The notes beneath the pieces are model-generated. The model was not told where the DNA came from and did not search any database. It saw only the letters and a program-made list of their open reading frames with translations. This document shows, piece by piece, positions 53,524-63,206 of a stretch of DNA of 64,000 nucleotides. Made by a program: the position numbers and the translations under genes. Positions within the stretch are counted from its first letter, which is position 1; the number at the start of each line of letters is the position of its first letter. Origin of the DNA: Yeosuana aromativorans. Lineage in GTDB: Bacteria; Bacteroidota; Bacteroidia; Flavobacteriales; Flavobacteriaceae. The stretch covers positions 562,111-626,110 of the forward strand of contig NZ_BMNR01000001.1 in the NCBI RefSeq assembly GCF_014646655.1. The letters are read 5' to 3'.

Positions 53524-53595
53524 CTTGCTGTGGGGTTTGGGTTAATAATTATATAACAAATATATACAATATTTTACGTTAAAAAAACATTCACA

Positions 53596-53787
53596 TAACG
53601 TTAAGTTAACATTGAAAATTTAATATATTGATTATCAATTAATTATAAATTAAATTAATAAAAAACTTAACATTGGGATATTAAAAAATTGAGCAATATT
53701 GCAGTTCTTGGGTAAAAAATTATTTAAAAAATTGAAAAGAACATAACATTTCCATAACATTGAGTTCAATTTAAAATAAGAAATTTG
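53596..53787 (+). promoter_or_regulatory. Promoter with TAAC direct repeats before the PiT gene, P3
   Basis: A distal pair, TAAC 53596 and 53607 (11 apart), a single TAAC 53668 and a proximal pair TAAC 53744 and 53755 (11 apart, both ATAACATT). TTTG of the -7 element begins at 53784, 29 bases after the last core, exactly as in P1 and P2. The remaining DNA of the 288-base gap is AT-rich and includes a short palindrome (53627-53645). Confidence 0.75.
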
Positions 53788-53811
53788 TTAAAATTTATTT
53801 TTACATATTAA

Positions 53812-56097
53812 ATGGAGAATATTTATTTCTACATGCTGGTCGCCCTTGCCTTACTGGCGGTAGCAGACCTAATTGTTGGCGTTAGTAATGACGCTGTAAA
53901 TTTCTTAAACTCTGCCATTGGTTCTAAGGCAGTTTCTTACAAAACAATAATAATAGTAGCTAGTATTGGAGTTACCGTTGGCGCTTTAACCTCTAGCGGC
54001 ATGATGGAAGTGGCCCGTAAGGGTATTTTCAACCCTGGTGAATTCATGTTCAATGAAATCATGATCATTTTTATGGCGGTCATGATTACTGATATTATTT
54101 TACTGGATTTCTTTAACACGCTTGGATTGCCAACATCTACAACGGTTTCTATTGTATTTGAATTACTTGGTGCCTCTGTATGTATGGCATTAATAAAAAT
54201 TTCCAATAACGATTCTCAAAACTTTTTCGATCTAGGAAAGTATATTAATAATGAAAAAGCCGTTGAGATAATTTTTGGTATTTTACTCTCGGTAGTCATA
54301 GCCTTTACAGTTGGTGCTTTTGTTCAGTGGATTTCAAGAATACTATTAAGCTTTAAGTTTGAACAAAAACCCTCTTGGCATGGCGCACTTTTTAGTGGTG
54401 TAGCCATCACATCCATTGCATACTTTATCATTATAAAAGGATTGAGCAGTGCTACTTTTATGCACAATGATACTATTGACCTGTTACTGCAAAATACGTA
54501 TTTGCTATTGGGAATCAATTTTATTCTATGGACTGTTCTATCTTATATTGCCATGCAATTCTTTAAAATAAACATCTATAAAATCATTATCATGGTAGGT
54601 ACTTTTGCATTGGCATTGGCCTTTGCCGGTAACGATTTGGTGAATTTCATAGGTGTTCCCATTGCGGCTTACCATGCGTATATAGATTGGGCATCAAGTG
54701 GTGTGTTAGCCAATCAATTTAGTATGGTCAGTCTGTCTCAAAAAGTTGAAACGCAACCTCTAATTTTATTGTTTGCTGGACTCATCATGGTCATTACCCT
54801 ATGGTTTTCCAGTAAAGCAAAAGATGTGGTAAAAACATCCGTTGATTTATCAAGACAAGAAGATGTTAAAGAACGTTTCCAGCCAAACTTTTTATCACGT
54901 GGTTTGGTAAGAATTTCTATTGGAATATCTGAAGCGACTTCGTACATACTTCCAAACTCTTGGCAAAAAAATATTGATAAACAGTTTGAGAAACAAGTTA
55001 TTACCTTATCAAAGGACAAAAACTTTGAGCTTCCAGCTTTTGATATGGTACGTGCAGCCGTGAACCTTATGGTGGCCGCAATATTAATATCACTGGCAAC
55101 ATCCATGAAACTGCCATTGTCAACAACTTATGTGACTTTTATGGTAGCCATGGGATCGTCTTTGGCAGATAGGGCTTGGGGAGCTGAAAGTGCTGTTTAT
55201 AGAGTTGCTGGTGTTTTGAACGTTATTGGTGGTTGGTTTTTTACAGCTTTAATAGCTTTTACAGTTTCTGCAACAGTCGCTTTCATTATAAATATCCATG
55301 TTCCATCCATGGTAGCTGTTTTATTGGTAATTGCTATTGTATTAATAACAAGGAGTTACATGGCCCACAGTAAAAAGCTGAAAGAGGACAAAGCCGAAGA
55401 CCGATTAACAAAAGCAGAAAGCAGTTCCATTCAAGGTGTTATCCATGAAAGTGCCTCAAATATTGCCAATGTTATCAAAAGAGGTAACAAAATTTATTCA
55501 AATGCCATTAATGGATTAGCTAAACAAGATTTATCCTTGTTGAAAAAAAATAAAAAACAAGTTGAGAAACTAACAGAAGAAATTGATGATTTAAGGGACA
55601 ATATCTTTTACTTTATCAAAAATTTAGATGATTCCAGTGTTGGTGCCAGTAATTTTTACATTCATATTTTGGGTTATTTACAAGATATGACCCAATCCTT
55701 GGAATATATTTCAAAAGTAAGTCACAAACACATCAACAACAATCATAAAAAGCTTAAATTCAGTCAAATAAAGGAATTAAAAGAAGTTGATGATCGTTTT
55801 GAATTGCTGTTTACAAATACCCAAAAAGCATTTGAATCGCGGTCTTTTGAGGAAATAGGCATTATTTTAACAAGAAAAAATGAGATTTTAAAACTGGTAA
55901 CTGATAAGATTCAAAAACAGGTTGAACGTACCCGAAGTGAGGAAGTCAGCCCAAAAAACACAACACTATACTTTAGTGTGTTATTGGAAACCAAAGATTT
56001 ATTGAATGCTACCATGAATCTTTTGGAAGAGTACCACAGCTCCCATGATAGCAAAGTCAAACCTGCTACCATTAAAAATCCTGAGGAAGAAGAATAA
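53812..56097 (+). CDS. PiT-family phosphate transporter with PhoU-like C-terminal domain
   Basis: A 761-residue protein. The membrane part (about 1-520) has both PiT signatures, GVSNDAVNFLNSAIGSKA near residue 23 and FAGNDLVNFIGVPIAAYHAY in the middle, plus LPLSTTYVTFMVAMGSSLAD. The C-terminal 200 residues (about 540-740) form a coiled, PhoU/DUF47-like domain. It imports inorganic phosphate (or sulfate) across the inner membrane by ion symport. The fused PhoU-like part may regulate it. The promoter carries PHO-like boxes. A terminator follows. Confidence 0.9.
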   Translation: MENIYFYMLVALALLAVADLIVGVSNDAVNFLNSAIGSKAVSYKTIIIVASIGVTVGALTSSGMMEVARKGIFNPGEFMFNEIMIIFMAVMITDIILLDFFNTLGLPTSTTVSIVFELLGASVCMALIKISNNDSQNFFDLGKYINNEKAVEIIFGILLSVVIAFTVGAFVQWISRILLSFKFEQKPSWHGALFSGVAITSIAYFIIIKGLSSATFMHNDTIDLLLQNTYLLLGINFILWTVLSYIAMQFFKINIYKIIIMVGTFALALAFAGNDLVNFIGVPIAAYHAYIDWASSGVLANQFSMVSLSQKVETQPLILLFAGLIMVITLWFSSKAKDVVKTSVDLSRQEDVKERFQPNFLSRGLVRISIGISEATSYILPNSWQKNIDKQFEKQVITLSKDKNFELPAFDMVRAAVNLMVAAILISLATSMKLPLSTTYVTFMVAMGSSLADRAWGAESAVYRVAGVLNVIGGWFFTALIAFTVSATVAFIINIHVPSMVAVLLVIAIVLITRSYMAHSKKLKEDKAEDRLTKAESSSIQGVIHESASNIANVIKRGNKIYSNAINGLAKQDLSLLKKNKKQVEKLTEEIDDLRDNIFYFIKNLDDSSVGASNFYIHILGYLQDMTQSLEYISKVSHKHINNNHKKLKFSQIKELKEVDDRFELLFTNTQKAFESRSFEEIGIILTRKNEILKLVTDKIQKQVERTRSEEVSPKNTTLYFSVLLETKDLLNATMNLLEEYHSSHDSKVKPATIKNPEEEE

Positions 56098-56120
56098 AAC
56101 ATAAATCACATAAAATCAAT

Positions 56121-56149
56121 AAAAAACCACCTATTCAGGTGGTTTTTTT
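56121..56149. terminator. Terminator after the PiT gene
   Basis: Hairpin AACCACC-TATTCA-GGTGGTT with A6 and T7 flanks, 23 bases after the stop. Confidence 0.9.
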
Positions 56150-56228
56150 ATATGTTTTTAAAAAATTAAGTGGTTTTAACATCCATAACCAAATTACATA
56201 CGTAACTATATAAACCCTTAATTTTATT

Positions 56229-57077
56229 ATGAAAAAACTGTCAATTGTATTACTTGCAATTATTGTAAGTTCTTGTGTTGCAAAGAAAAAATATGTTGCA
56301 CTACAACAAGAAAACGGAGAAATTAAAAGTGAATTACAAAAAACCAGAGTTGCCAAAGAAGACTTAGAGGCTAAATTTGACAAGATTCAAGCTAGAGTGG
56401 ATGAATATAACTCTAAAATAATGTCTTTGAAAGAAGAAAGCGATTCTAAACTTGAAGTAGTAGGAGATCATACCGCATTAATGTCCAATGATTCCAAGAG
56501 AAGCATGCGAGAAACATTAGCAAACGTAGATCCTGCTAAACTCAGCCAAGCCAAAACACTTAAAGATTCCATGAATTTGGCGGTATCCTATAATTTAGAA
56601 AAGGCCATTAATTCCAGCACCATAAATGACGATGAAGATGTTGCTGTTGATATTAATGAAACCGTTGTTATGATATCCATTGCAGATAATATGCTGTTCA
56701 ATACAGCTAGCTATCGTTTGAGTTCTAAAGCGGACAAGATTTTAAAAAAATTAGCTGATGTGATAAATTCTGAACCCAGTCTAGAAGTCATGGTTGAAGG
56801 CCACACCGATTCCAGACCGATACATACTGAAAACATTGCTGACAATTGGGACTTAAGTGTTTTAAGAGCAACATCGGTAGTGAGAGCACTTCAAGAACAA
56901 TATGGCGTAGCTCCAGAAAAAATGTATGCATCTGGTAGAAGTCGTTATCAACCACTTGTAGAAAATAATTCCAAAGAAAACATGGCAAAAAACAGAAGAA
57001 CACGTATTATATTACTTCCAAATATTGACAAATTCTTTGCGTTGATGGCCTCAAATGATTCCATGGCCTCCAATTAA
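56229..57077 (+). CDS. OmpA-family peptidoglycan-binding lipoprotein
   Basis: A 282-residue protein with lipobox VSSC (near residue 16), a coiled-coil region (about 20-80), a connecting segment and a C-terminal OmpA domain (about 145-270). VMVEGHTDSRPI and NWDLSVLRATSVVRALQ are the peptidoglycan-binding signatures; the last residues extend beyond the domain. It links the outer membrane to the cell wall. It sits between two terminators, so it is monocistronic. No PHO-type box was found upstream. Confidence 0.9.
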   Translation: MKKLSIVLLAIIVSSCVAKKKYVALQQENGEIKSELQKTRVAKEDLEAKFDKIQARVDEYNSKIMSLKEESDSKLEVVGDHTALMSNDSKRSMRETLANVDPAKLSQAKTLKDSMNLAVSYNLEKAINSSTINDDEDVAVDINETVVMISIADNMLFNTASYRLSSKADKILKKLADVINSEPSLEVMVEGHTDSRPIHTENIADNWDLSVLRATSVVRALQEQYGVAPEKMYASGRSRYQPLVENNSKENMAKNRRTRIILLPNIDKFFALMASNDSMASN

Positions 57078-57105
57078 AATAGAGCTATATTTTAAATAGT
57101 ATATT

Positions 57106-57138
57106 AAAAAAAGCACCTCAAATTGAGGTGCTTTTTTT
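57106..57138. terminator. Bidirectional terminator between ompA-like gene and nrdA
   Basis: Perfect hairpin AAGCACCTCAA/TTGAGGTGCTT with A7 and T7 flanks, between convergent genes. Confidence 0.92.
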
Positions 57139-57176
57139 AATAAAATAACACTTAATAATTTCCATAGAACTATGTT

Positions 57177-59651
57177 CTATGATCCACACATTAAACAATC
57201 ATCTCCTCCACCTGAAGCTTCCTTGGCTTGCGCAATCAAGGCTTTCATTTCTTCGGGTGTCATAGGTTCAACCTCGGTATTTTGTTTAGCAAATTTTGCA
57301 GCAGTTTTTTCAGCCGATTTTTGCTGTTGTGCCAACTGGGCATTATCTATTTCAACCGTTTCAGCAGTTGGTTCTGCTTTTTTAGCTTTATCCAACGTGA
57401 ATTTAATGGCATCAACAGCACTCTTGGTACGCAAGTAATACATACCTGTTTTTAAGCCGCTCTTCCAAGCATAAAAATGCATAGAGGTCAATTTTGCCAT
57501 GGTAGCACCTTCCAAAAACAAGTTAAGCGATTGTGATTGGTCAATAAAGTATCCTCTGTGACGTGACATATCAATAATGTCCTTCATGCTGAGTTCCCAA
57601 ACAGTTTTGTACAATTCTTTGATGTCTTGAGGAATGGCATCAATACCTTGTATGGAACCATTGGCCCGCATGATATCCTGTTTTAAACTGTCATTCCACA
57701 AACCAAGTTCTACCAAGTCTTCCAATAAATGTTTGTTGACCACAATGAATTCGCCAGACAATACACGACGCGTGTAAATATTGGATGTATATGGTTCAAA
57801 ACATTCATTATTCCCTAGAATTTGTGAGGTTGAGGCGGTTGGCATTGGCGCTACCAATAAGGAGTTACGTACACCATGTTTCATAACTTGTTTACGCAAT
57901 TTAGCCCAATCCCAAAGACCACTTAAATCCTCATCTTTTAAGCCCCATAAATTATATTGGAATTCCCCTTTACTTATTGGAGATCCTTTAAACGTTTGAT
58001 AAGGACCATCTGCTTTGGCTTCTTCCATACTGGCAGTAACGGCAGCAAAATATAGGGTTTCAAAAATATCCTGGTTTAATTTTTTAGCTTCGTCACTGGT
58101 AAACGGTAAACGCAATTGGATAAACGTATCAGCCAATCCTTGCACACCCAAACCGATTGGTCTATGACGCATATTTGAGTTTTCGGCTTCTTTTACCGGA
58201 TAGTAATTTCTGTCGATGACCTTGTTAAGGTTTTTAGTGACGCGTTTGGTAACACGGAATAATTCCTTGTGATCAAAAGCTCCATTTTTAACAAACATTG
58301 GCAAGGCTATAGAGGCCAAGTTACATACGGCTATTTCATCTGGAGAGGTATACTCTAAAATCTCGGTACATAAATTAGACGATCTGATGGTTCCCAAGTT
58401 TTGTTGATTGGATTTACGATTGGCCGCATCCTTATACAACATGTAAGGTGTACCGGTCTCAATTTGTGATTCTATAATACGCTCCCAAAGCTCACGTGCT
58501 TTAATGGTTTTTCTACCTTTTCCGGCTGCTTCGTATTTTAAATACAATGCTTCAAATTCTTCACTATGTACATCACATAATCCTGGGCATTCATTGGGGC
58601 ACATCAAGGTCCATTGGCCATCTTCTTGAACACGTTTCATAAATAAATCTGAAATCCACATGGCGTAAAACAAATCACGGGCACGCATTTCTTCTTTACC
58701 GTGGTTTTTCTTCAATTCCAAGAAATCAAAAATATCAGCATGCCAAGGTTCTAAATAAATGGCGAAACTACCTTTGCGTTTTCCGCCTCCTTGATCAACG
58801 TAACGTGCCGTATCATTAAATACTTGTAACATGGGCACAATGCCATTACTGGTTCCGTTAGTACCTGCTATATAACTACCCGTGGCTCTCACATTATGGA
58901 TTGACAAACCGATACCGCCTGCTGATTGTGATATTTTAGCGGTTTGCTTTAACGTGTCATAAATACCATCAATGCTGTCGTCTTTCATGGTTAACAAGAA
59001 ACAGGATGACATTTGGGGTTTTGGTGTACCGGAATTAAATAGAGTTGGTGTAGCGTGTGTAAAATATTTTTTAGACATGAGCTCATACGTCTCAATAACC
59101 GATTCCAAATCATCGAGATGGATACCCACCGCAACACGCATAAGCATGTGTTGTGGCCGTTCTGCTATTTGTCCATTTAACTTTAATAGATAGGAGCGCT
59201 CCAGCGTTTTAAAACCAAAATAGTCGTATCCAAAATCACGATTGTATATGATAGTAGAGTCTAGGGTGTCTTTATGTTCCATGATGACCTTGTACACATC
59301 ATCAGCCAAAAGTGGTGCTTTTTTACCTGTTCTTGGATTGATATAGGTATACAAATCATGCATGACCTCACTAAATGTTTTCTTCGTGTTTTTGTGCAAG
59401 TTTGATACTGAAATTCGGGCAGCCAACCGAGCATAATCTGGGTGTGTAGTGGTCATGGTTGCTGCAATTTCTGCTGCCAAATTATCAAGTTCACTGGTTG
59501 TTACACCATCATACAATCCTTCAATAACACGCATGGTTACTTTTAATGGATCAACCAATTCGTTTAATCCATAACACAATTTACGCACCCTTGCGGTGAT
59601 TTTGTCGAACATCACTTGTTCTTTCCTGCCATCTCTTTTAATTACATACAT
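57177..59651 (-). CDS. nrdA: Ribonucleoside-diphosphate reductase, class Ia alpha subunit
   Basis: An 824-residue enzyme with an N-terminal ATP-cone (about 1-95; [16 protein letters not shown]) and catalytic barrel containing SSNLCTEI and EIAVCNLAS (active-site cysteines and Glu). The Ala/Lys-rich flexible tail (about 735-815) ends in the redox pair CLMC. It reduces ribonucleoside diphosphates to dNDPs. The ATP-cone means allosteric activity control by ATP/dATP is possible. It is encoded 194 bases downstream of nrdB on the same strand. Confidence 0.96.
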   Translation of the reverse strand: MYVIKRDGRKEQVMFDKITARVRKLCYGLNELVDPLKVTMRVIEGLYDGVTTSELDNLAAEIAATMTTTHPDYARLAARISVSNLHKNTKKTFSEVMHDLYTYINPRTGKKAPLLADDVYKVIMEHKDTLDSTIIYNRDFGYDYFGFKTLERSYLLKLNGQIAERPQHMLMRVAVGIHLDDLESVIETYELMSKKYFTHATPTLFNSGTPKPQMSSCFLLTMKDDSIDGIYDTLKQTAKISQSAGGIGLSIHNVRATGSYIAGTNGTSNGIVPMLQVFNDTARYVDQGGGKRKGSFAIYLEPWHADIFDFLELKKNHGKEEMRARDLFYAMWISDLFMKRVQEDGQWTLMCPNECPGLCDVHSEEFEALYLKYEAAGKGRKTIKARELWERIIESQIETGTPYMLYKDAANRKSNQQNLGTIRSSNLCTEILEYTSPDEIAVCNLASIALPMFVKNGAFDHKELFRVTKRVTKNLNKVIDRNYYPVKEAENSNMRHRPIGLGVQGLADTFIQLRLPFTSDEAKKLNQDIFETLYFAAVTASMEEAKADGPYQTFKGSPISKGEFQYNLWGLKDEDLSGLWDWAKLRKQVMKHGVRNSLLVAPMPTASTSQILGNNECFEPYTSNIYTRRVLSGEFIVVNKHLLEDLVELGLWNDSLKQDIMRANGSIQGIDAIPQDIKELYKTVWELSMKDIIDMSRHRGYFIDQSQSLNLFLEGATMAKLTSMHFYAWKSGLKTGMYYLRTKSAVDAIKFTLDKAKKAEPTAETVEIDNAQLAQQQKSAEKTAAKFAKQNTEVEPMTPEEMKALIAQAKEASGGGDDCLMCGS

Positions 59652-59845
59652 AGTACTACACGTTTTTTTTAGTTTTCTGATACGCCTTCAGAAAAATGGT
59701 TAATTAGTCATTCCAGTTTTAAATTCTAATATTGAATTAGACAAAACTTAGTTGGTTTTTGTTTGTTTTTAAATTAGCTGAAATGTTGGCTCCTAATAAG
59801 GTCAGGAGCAACAAAGCATTTATTTATAAAGGGGTTTAACTTTAA

Positions 59846-60826
59846 TTAGAAATCCTCGTCAAAGCTAAATTTGTCTTTGTCTTCTTCTTTATTAAGCACC
59901 CCTGCTTTTTGGTATTCAGACACGCGTTTCTCAAAGAAATTGGTTTTTCCTTGTAGTGAAATCATGTCCATAAAATCAAATGGATTTGTTGAATTGTAAA
60001 CTTTATCACAACCAAACTCACCTAACAATCTATCGGTTACAAATTCTAAGTATTGGGTCATCAATTTGGCATTCATGCCAATTAAGCTAACTGGCAATGA
60101 TTCGGTGATGAACATACGTTCTATATCCAATGCATTAGTCAATATTTCGGTAATGCGTTCTTTCGGTACTTTGTTTACAATATGGTTTTGGTGCAAGTGC
60201 ACAGCAAAATCACAATGCATGCCCTCATCCCTTGAAATCAGTTCATTTGAAAAGGTAAGTCCTGGCAACAAGCCACGTTTTTTAAGCCAAAATATAGAAC
60301 AGAAACTTCCTGAGAAAAAGATGCCTTCAACCGCAGCAAAGGCAATTAAACGTTCTGCAAAACTTGGAGACTCAATCCATCTAAGTGCCCATTCGGCTTT
60401 TTCCTTAATGGCCGGGAATACTTCAATGGCTTTAAATAATTGGTCTTTTTCTTTTTCGTCTTTCACGTAGGTGTCAATCAATAACGAATATACTTCGGAA
60501 TGGATATTTTCCATCATGATTTGGAACCCGTAAAAGAATTTAGCTTCGGTATATTGTACTTCTGACACGAAATTTTCGGCCAAATTTTCATTGACAATAC
60601 CATCACTGGCAGCAAAAAAAGCCAAAATATGTTTTATAAAATATCGCTCATCATCATTTAATTTATTGTTCCAATCCGATAAATCTTGATGTAAATCAAT
60701 TTCTTCAGCAGTCCATATACTTGCTTCTTGTTTTTTATACCATTCCCAAATATCATGGTGTTGAATAGGAAAAATAACAAAACGGTTTTTATTTTCTTGT
60801 AAAATGGGCTCCATTGTCTGCGACAT
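59846..60826 (-). CDS. nrdB: Ribonucleoside-diphosphate reductase, class Ia beta subunit
   Basis: A 326-residue four-helix-bundle-like protein. Metal ligands are in [29 protein letters not shown] and [13 protein letters not shown]. Tyr113 corresponds to the radical tyrosine of E. coli NrdB, so it is a tyrosyl-radical class I enzyme. The C-terminal Phe-Asp-rich tail (DKFSFDEDF) would dock into NrdA. It lies upstream of nrdA, the reverse of the enterobacterial order. A weak hairpin (GCTCCT/AGGAGC near 59788-59808) occurs between the genes. Confidence 0.95.
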   Translation of the reverse strand: MSQTMEPILQENKNRFVIFPIQHHDIWEWYKKQEASIWTAEEIDLHQDLSDWNNKLNDDERYFIKHILAFFAASDGIVNENLAENFVSEVQYTEAKFFYGFQIMMENIHSEVYSLLIDTYVKDEKEKDQLFKAIEVFPAIKEKAEWALRWIESPSFAERLIAFAAVEGIFFSGSFCSIFWLKKRGLLPGLTFSNELISRDEGMHCDFAVHLHQNHIVNKVPKERITEILTNALDIERMFITESLPVSLIGMNAKLMTQYLEFVTDRLLGEFGCDKVYNSTNPFDFMDMISLQGKTNFFEKRVSEYQKAGVLNKEEDKDKFSFDEDF

Positions 60827-61142
60827 TTTTTTTGTGATTTTTTTAAAAAGTTAAACGAAAAATTGTTTCGATTTGGGATTAACAAAGATTCAAAAAAGAC
60901 CTCGAAAATGAAAGGTATAGTTATAAACATTGTCAACAAGTTTTTAACAAAACTTAACATTTATGATTTTACTTGGTAATTTTTAGATAATCACAACGCA
61001 TTGATTATCAATTAATTAAAATTATAGTTGTGCTCACAAGTGTAGTAAAATAAGGGTTTTGCTATTTTTTAAAATTACATAAAATAGCTTTTTTGCTGTT
61101 GCTTTTTTATGAAATAAAATATAAGATTTTGGAGAGAGAAAA
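60827..61142. other. Gene-free stretch upstream of nrdB
   Basis: 316 bases with no credible coding sequence. It holds the nrdB promoter region (no exact -33/-7 pair recognised), two AACTTAACATT-like motifs with 10-base spacing (60945-60960) and the palindrome-containing 19-mer ATTGATTATCAATTAATTA (60999-61017), which also occurs at 53627-53645. No RNA gene recognised. Confidence 0.5.
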
Positions 61143-61709
61143 CTACTGGTATGTTTCAGCCACTTTTTCAAGTTCCGCATACCAATCGTTGCCAAATTTC
61201 CTGATGAGTGCGTCTTTGACAAATTTATAAATGGGCACTTGTAATTCTTTTCCAAGTGCGCAGGCATCATCACAAATATCCCACTTTTCATAGTTAACAG
61301 CCGAAAACTCGCTATAATCTTTTACCCTTACAGGATACAAATGGCAAGACACTGGTTTTTTAAAGGAAGTCACTTTTTGGTTATAAGCTTCTTCAAGCGC
61401 ACAAAGCGCAGTGCCCTTGTCATTGAAAATAACGTAGGCACAATCAGCGCCGTCTATCAATGGGGTTTCAAACTCCCCTATTTCGGTTTTAATAAAAACG
61501 CCTTGGTTTTCAATGGCTTCAATCCCTTCTTTTCGTAATAACGGTTTTACTTTTGGATAAATGTCTTCCAGAATTTTGGTTTCTTCCTCTGACAATGGTG
61601 CACCAGCTTCGCCGTCAATACAGCAAGCGCCTTTGCATGCTGACAGATTGCAAACAAAATCCTTTTGAATGATCTCTTCTGAAACGATGGTTTTACCTAA
61701 TTGAAACAT
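61143..61709 (-). CDS. DUF3109-family cysteine-rich protein
   Basis: A 188-residue cytoplasmic protein. At least eight conserved cysteines are spread as LSACKGACCIDGEAG, GADCAYVIF, TALCALEE, VSCHLYPVRV and WDICDDACALG, which matches the DUF3109/YkgJ-like metal- or Fe-S-binding type. The function is unknown. A minus-strand TATTTTTG -7 box (61736-61729) lies about 20 bases before the start, giving a short leader. It is a single-gene unit diverging from the MarC gene. Confidence 0.88.
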   Translation of the reverse strand: MFQLGKTIVSEEIIQKDFVCNLSACKGACCIDGEAGAPLSEEETKILEDIYPKVKPLLRKEGIEAIENQGVFIKTEIGEFETPLIDGADCAYVIFNDKGTALCALEEAYNQKVTSFKKPVSCHLYPVRVKDYSEFSAVNYEKWDICDDACALGKELQVPIYKFVKDALIRKFGNDWYAELEKVAETYQ

Positions 61710-61813
61710 AAACGGTCTATAAAGTGTGCAAAAATAACTAAACTTTGCCGTTATTTAACCTTATAAATCAGGATTAATCCCATACTTTTGCAAAAAATTT
61801 AAACCTATTGAAC

Positions 61814-62395
61814 ATGCACTTTAATTTTAAAGAAATTTTCACCGTTTTTATGGTGTTGTTTGCCGTAATTGATGTAGTGGGAAACATTCCTATTGTTATT
61901 GATTTAAGAAAAAAGGTAGGCCATATACAAAGTGAGAAAGCATCCATTATTGCAGGTGTTATTATGGTGCTGTTTTTGTTTTTGGGAAAAAGTATATTAA
62001 ACCTTATTGGTATTGATGTTAGTTCATTTGCCGTGGCCGGTTCGTTTATTCTGTTCTTTATAGCTTTGGAAATGATTTTGGGCATTACCCTTTACAAACA
62101 AGAAGAAAATAACCCGATGACAGCTTCTATATTTCCATTGGCATTTCCATTAATTGCTGGGCCAGGAAGTTTAACGACCTTATTATCATTAAGGGCAGAA
62201 TACCATTTAGAAAACATCATTATTGCTATTATATTAAATGTTATTGTTATTTTTATAGTGCTCAAAACATCAGCAAAAATTGAACGCTTTTTAGGGCAAA
62301 ACGGCATTAATGTCATCAGAAAGGTGTTTGGTGTGATTTTACTTGCCATAGCCGTAAAATTGTTTGCTCACAACATTAAAATATTATTTGTTTAA
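61814..62395 (+). CDS. MarC-family integral membrane protein
   Basis: A 193-residue protein with six membrane helices; LAFPLIAGPGSLTTLL and FAVIDVVGNIPIVID are MarC-type signatures. An in-frame TTG at 61808 exists, but ATG 61814 is the better start. The -7 box TACTTTTG (61783-61790) lies 23 bases upstream. The MarC family has no proven role despite the name. It is followed by a small membrane protein and an oxidoreductase in a tight cluster. Confidence 0.9.
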   Translation: MHFNFKEIFTVFMVLFAVIDVVGNIPIVIDLRKKVGHIQSEKASIIAGVIMVLFLFLGKSILNLIGIDVSSFAVAGSFILFFIALEMILGITLYKQEENNPMTASIFPLAFPLIAGPGSLTTLLSLRAEYHLENIIIAIILNVIVIFIVLKTSAKIERFLGQNGINVIRKVFGVILLAIAVKLFAHNIKILFV

Positions 62396-62397
62396 CT

Positions 62398-62601
62398 ATG
62401 AAGATTCTCACAATTATACTCAGCGTTATTGCTTTGGCACTTGTTGTTTTCAACGCATCAAAGATTAATTTAAATGAGCCTTTTGAGGGCGATAGCACTT
62501 CGGCTTTTATTACCATGTTGGCGGCACTATGCGCTTTAATACTCTTACAAATTTTAAGAATTTCAAAACGTATTGAAGAAAAAACAAAAAACAAAAACTA
62601 A
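62398..62601 (+). CDS. Small membrane protein, function unknown
   Basis: A 67-residue protein with two hydrophobic segments (about 2-20 and 35-55) and a basic tail (KRIEEKTKNKN). It lies two bases after the MarC stop and overlaps the start of the following oxidoreductase by one base (TAATG), so it is in the same operon. No family recognised. Confidence 0.65.
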   Translation: MKILTIILSVIALALVVFNASKINLNEPFEGDSTSAFITMLAALCALILLQILRISKRIEEKTKNKN

Positions 62602-63203
62602 TGTTTGATGTCTTGATTATTGGTGGTGGCGCTGCCGGATTGTCCTGTGCTTTAGTATTGGGGTCTGCAAAAAAAACTACCTACGCCAATAATAAACGTA
62701 TTGGGATTATTACCCACCAAAAAGCATCTGATTTGCAAAGTGCTTTATTCAACAATGTTTTAGGATTATCCTTCGGCACAACTGGCGCTTCTATTTTAAA
62801 TGAAGGCAAGACCCAATTATCAACATTATACCCACATGTTGAACAAATTGAAAAGGAAAAGGTTAAGGAAGTTGTTAGAATTAACCATGGGTTTGGGGTC
62901 ATTACCAATAAAAACACGTATAAATCTAAATTGGTAGTGATTGCGGTTGGCTATTCCAATTTAATAAACATTAAAGGACTTGAAGATTATATTGAACCGC
63001 ATCCAAGAGCCCAAGCCGAAAAAAACCGAATCTGGCTGAAAAATATTGACCATGTAGTAGAACCAGGTCTTTACGTGGCCGGAACCTTAGCTGGATGGCG
63101 CAGTCAATTTGCTATTGCCTCTGGGAGTGGTGCCCAAGTAGCTACAGATATTTTAACGCTTTGGAATGATGGCAAACATACCAAGGTGCATGATAAGCTA
63201 TAA
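62601..63203 (+). CDS. FAD/NAD(P)-dependent oxidoreductase (thioredoxin reductase-like)
   Basis: A 200-residue protein, shorter than thioredoxin reductase (about 310). The FAD-binding GxGxxG motif is DVLIIGGGAAGLSCALVLGS, and VAGTLAGWRSQFAIASGSGA is the C-terminal FAD motif. No CxxC redox pair and no complete NADPH domain are visible, so it is the short FAD-binding class with an unknown electron partner. Its ATG overlaps the previous stop by one base. The next gene converges three bases downstream. Confidence 0.85.
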   Translation: MFDVLIIGGGAAGLSCALVLGSAKKTTYANNKRIGIITHQKASDLQSALFNNVLGLSFGTTGASILNEGKTQLSTLYPHVEQIEKEKVKEVVRINHGFGVITNKNTYKSKLVVIAVGYSNLINIKGLEDYIEPHPRAQAEKNRIWLKNIDHVVEPGLYVAGTLAGWRSQFAIASGSGAQVATDILTLWNDGKHTKVHDKL

Positions 63204-63206
63204 TTT

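Noticed and set aside
59788..59808. Hairpin GCTCCT/AGGAGC between nrdB and nrdA as a terminator
   Set aside because: The stem is only six bases and no T-run follows in either direction; nrdB and nrdA may still be co-transcribed.
60940..60962. TTAACA...TTAACA pair upstream of nrdB as a PHO box
   Set aside because: The spacing is 10 and not 11 bases, there is no TTTG at the 29-base distance, and nrd genes are not expected in a phosphate regulon.
60999..61011. TTGAT-ATCAA motif upstream of nrdB as an FNR site
   Set aside because: The half-sites are separated by a single base instead of four, so it does not fit CRP/FNR geometry.
61034..61291. 85-codon minus-strand frame running out of the DUF3109 gene
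   Set aside because: It overlaps the DUF3109 coding region in another frame, and its end lies in AT-rich non-coding DNA.
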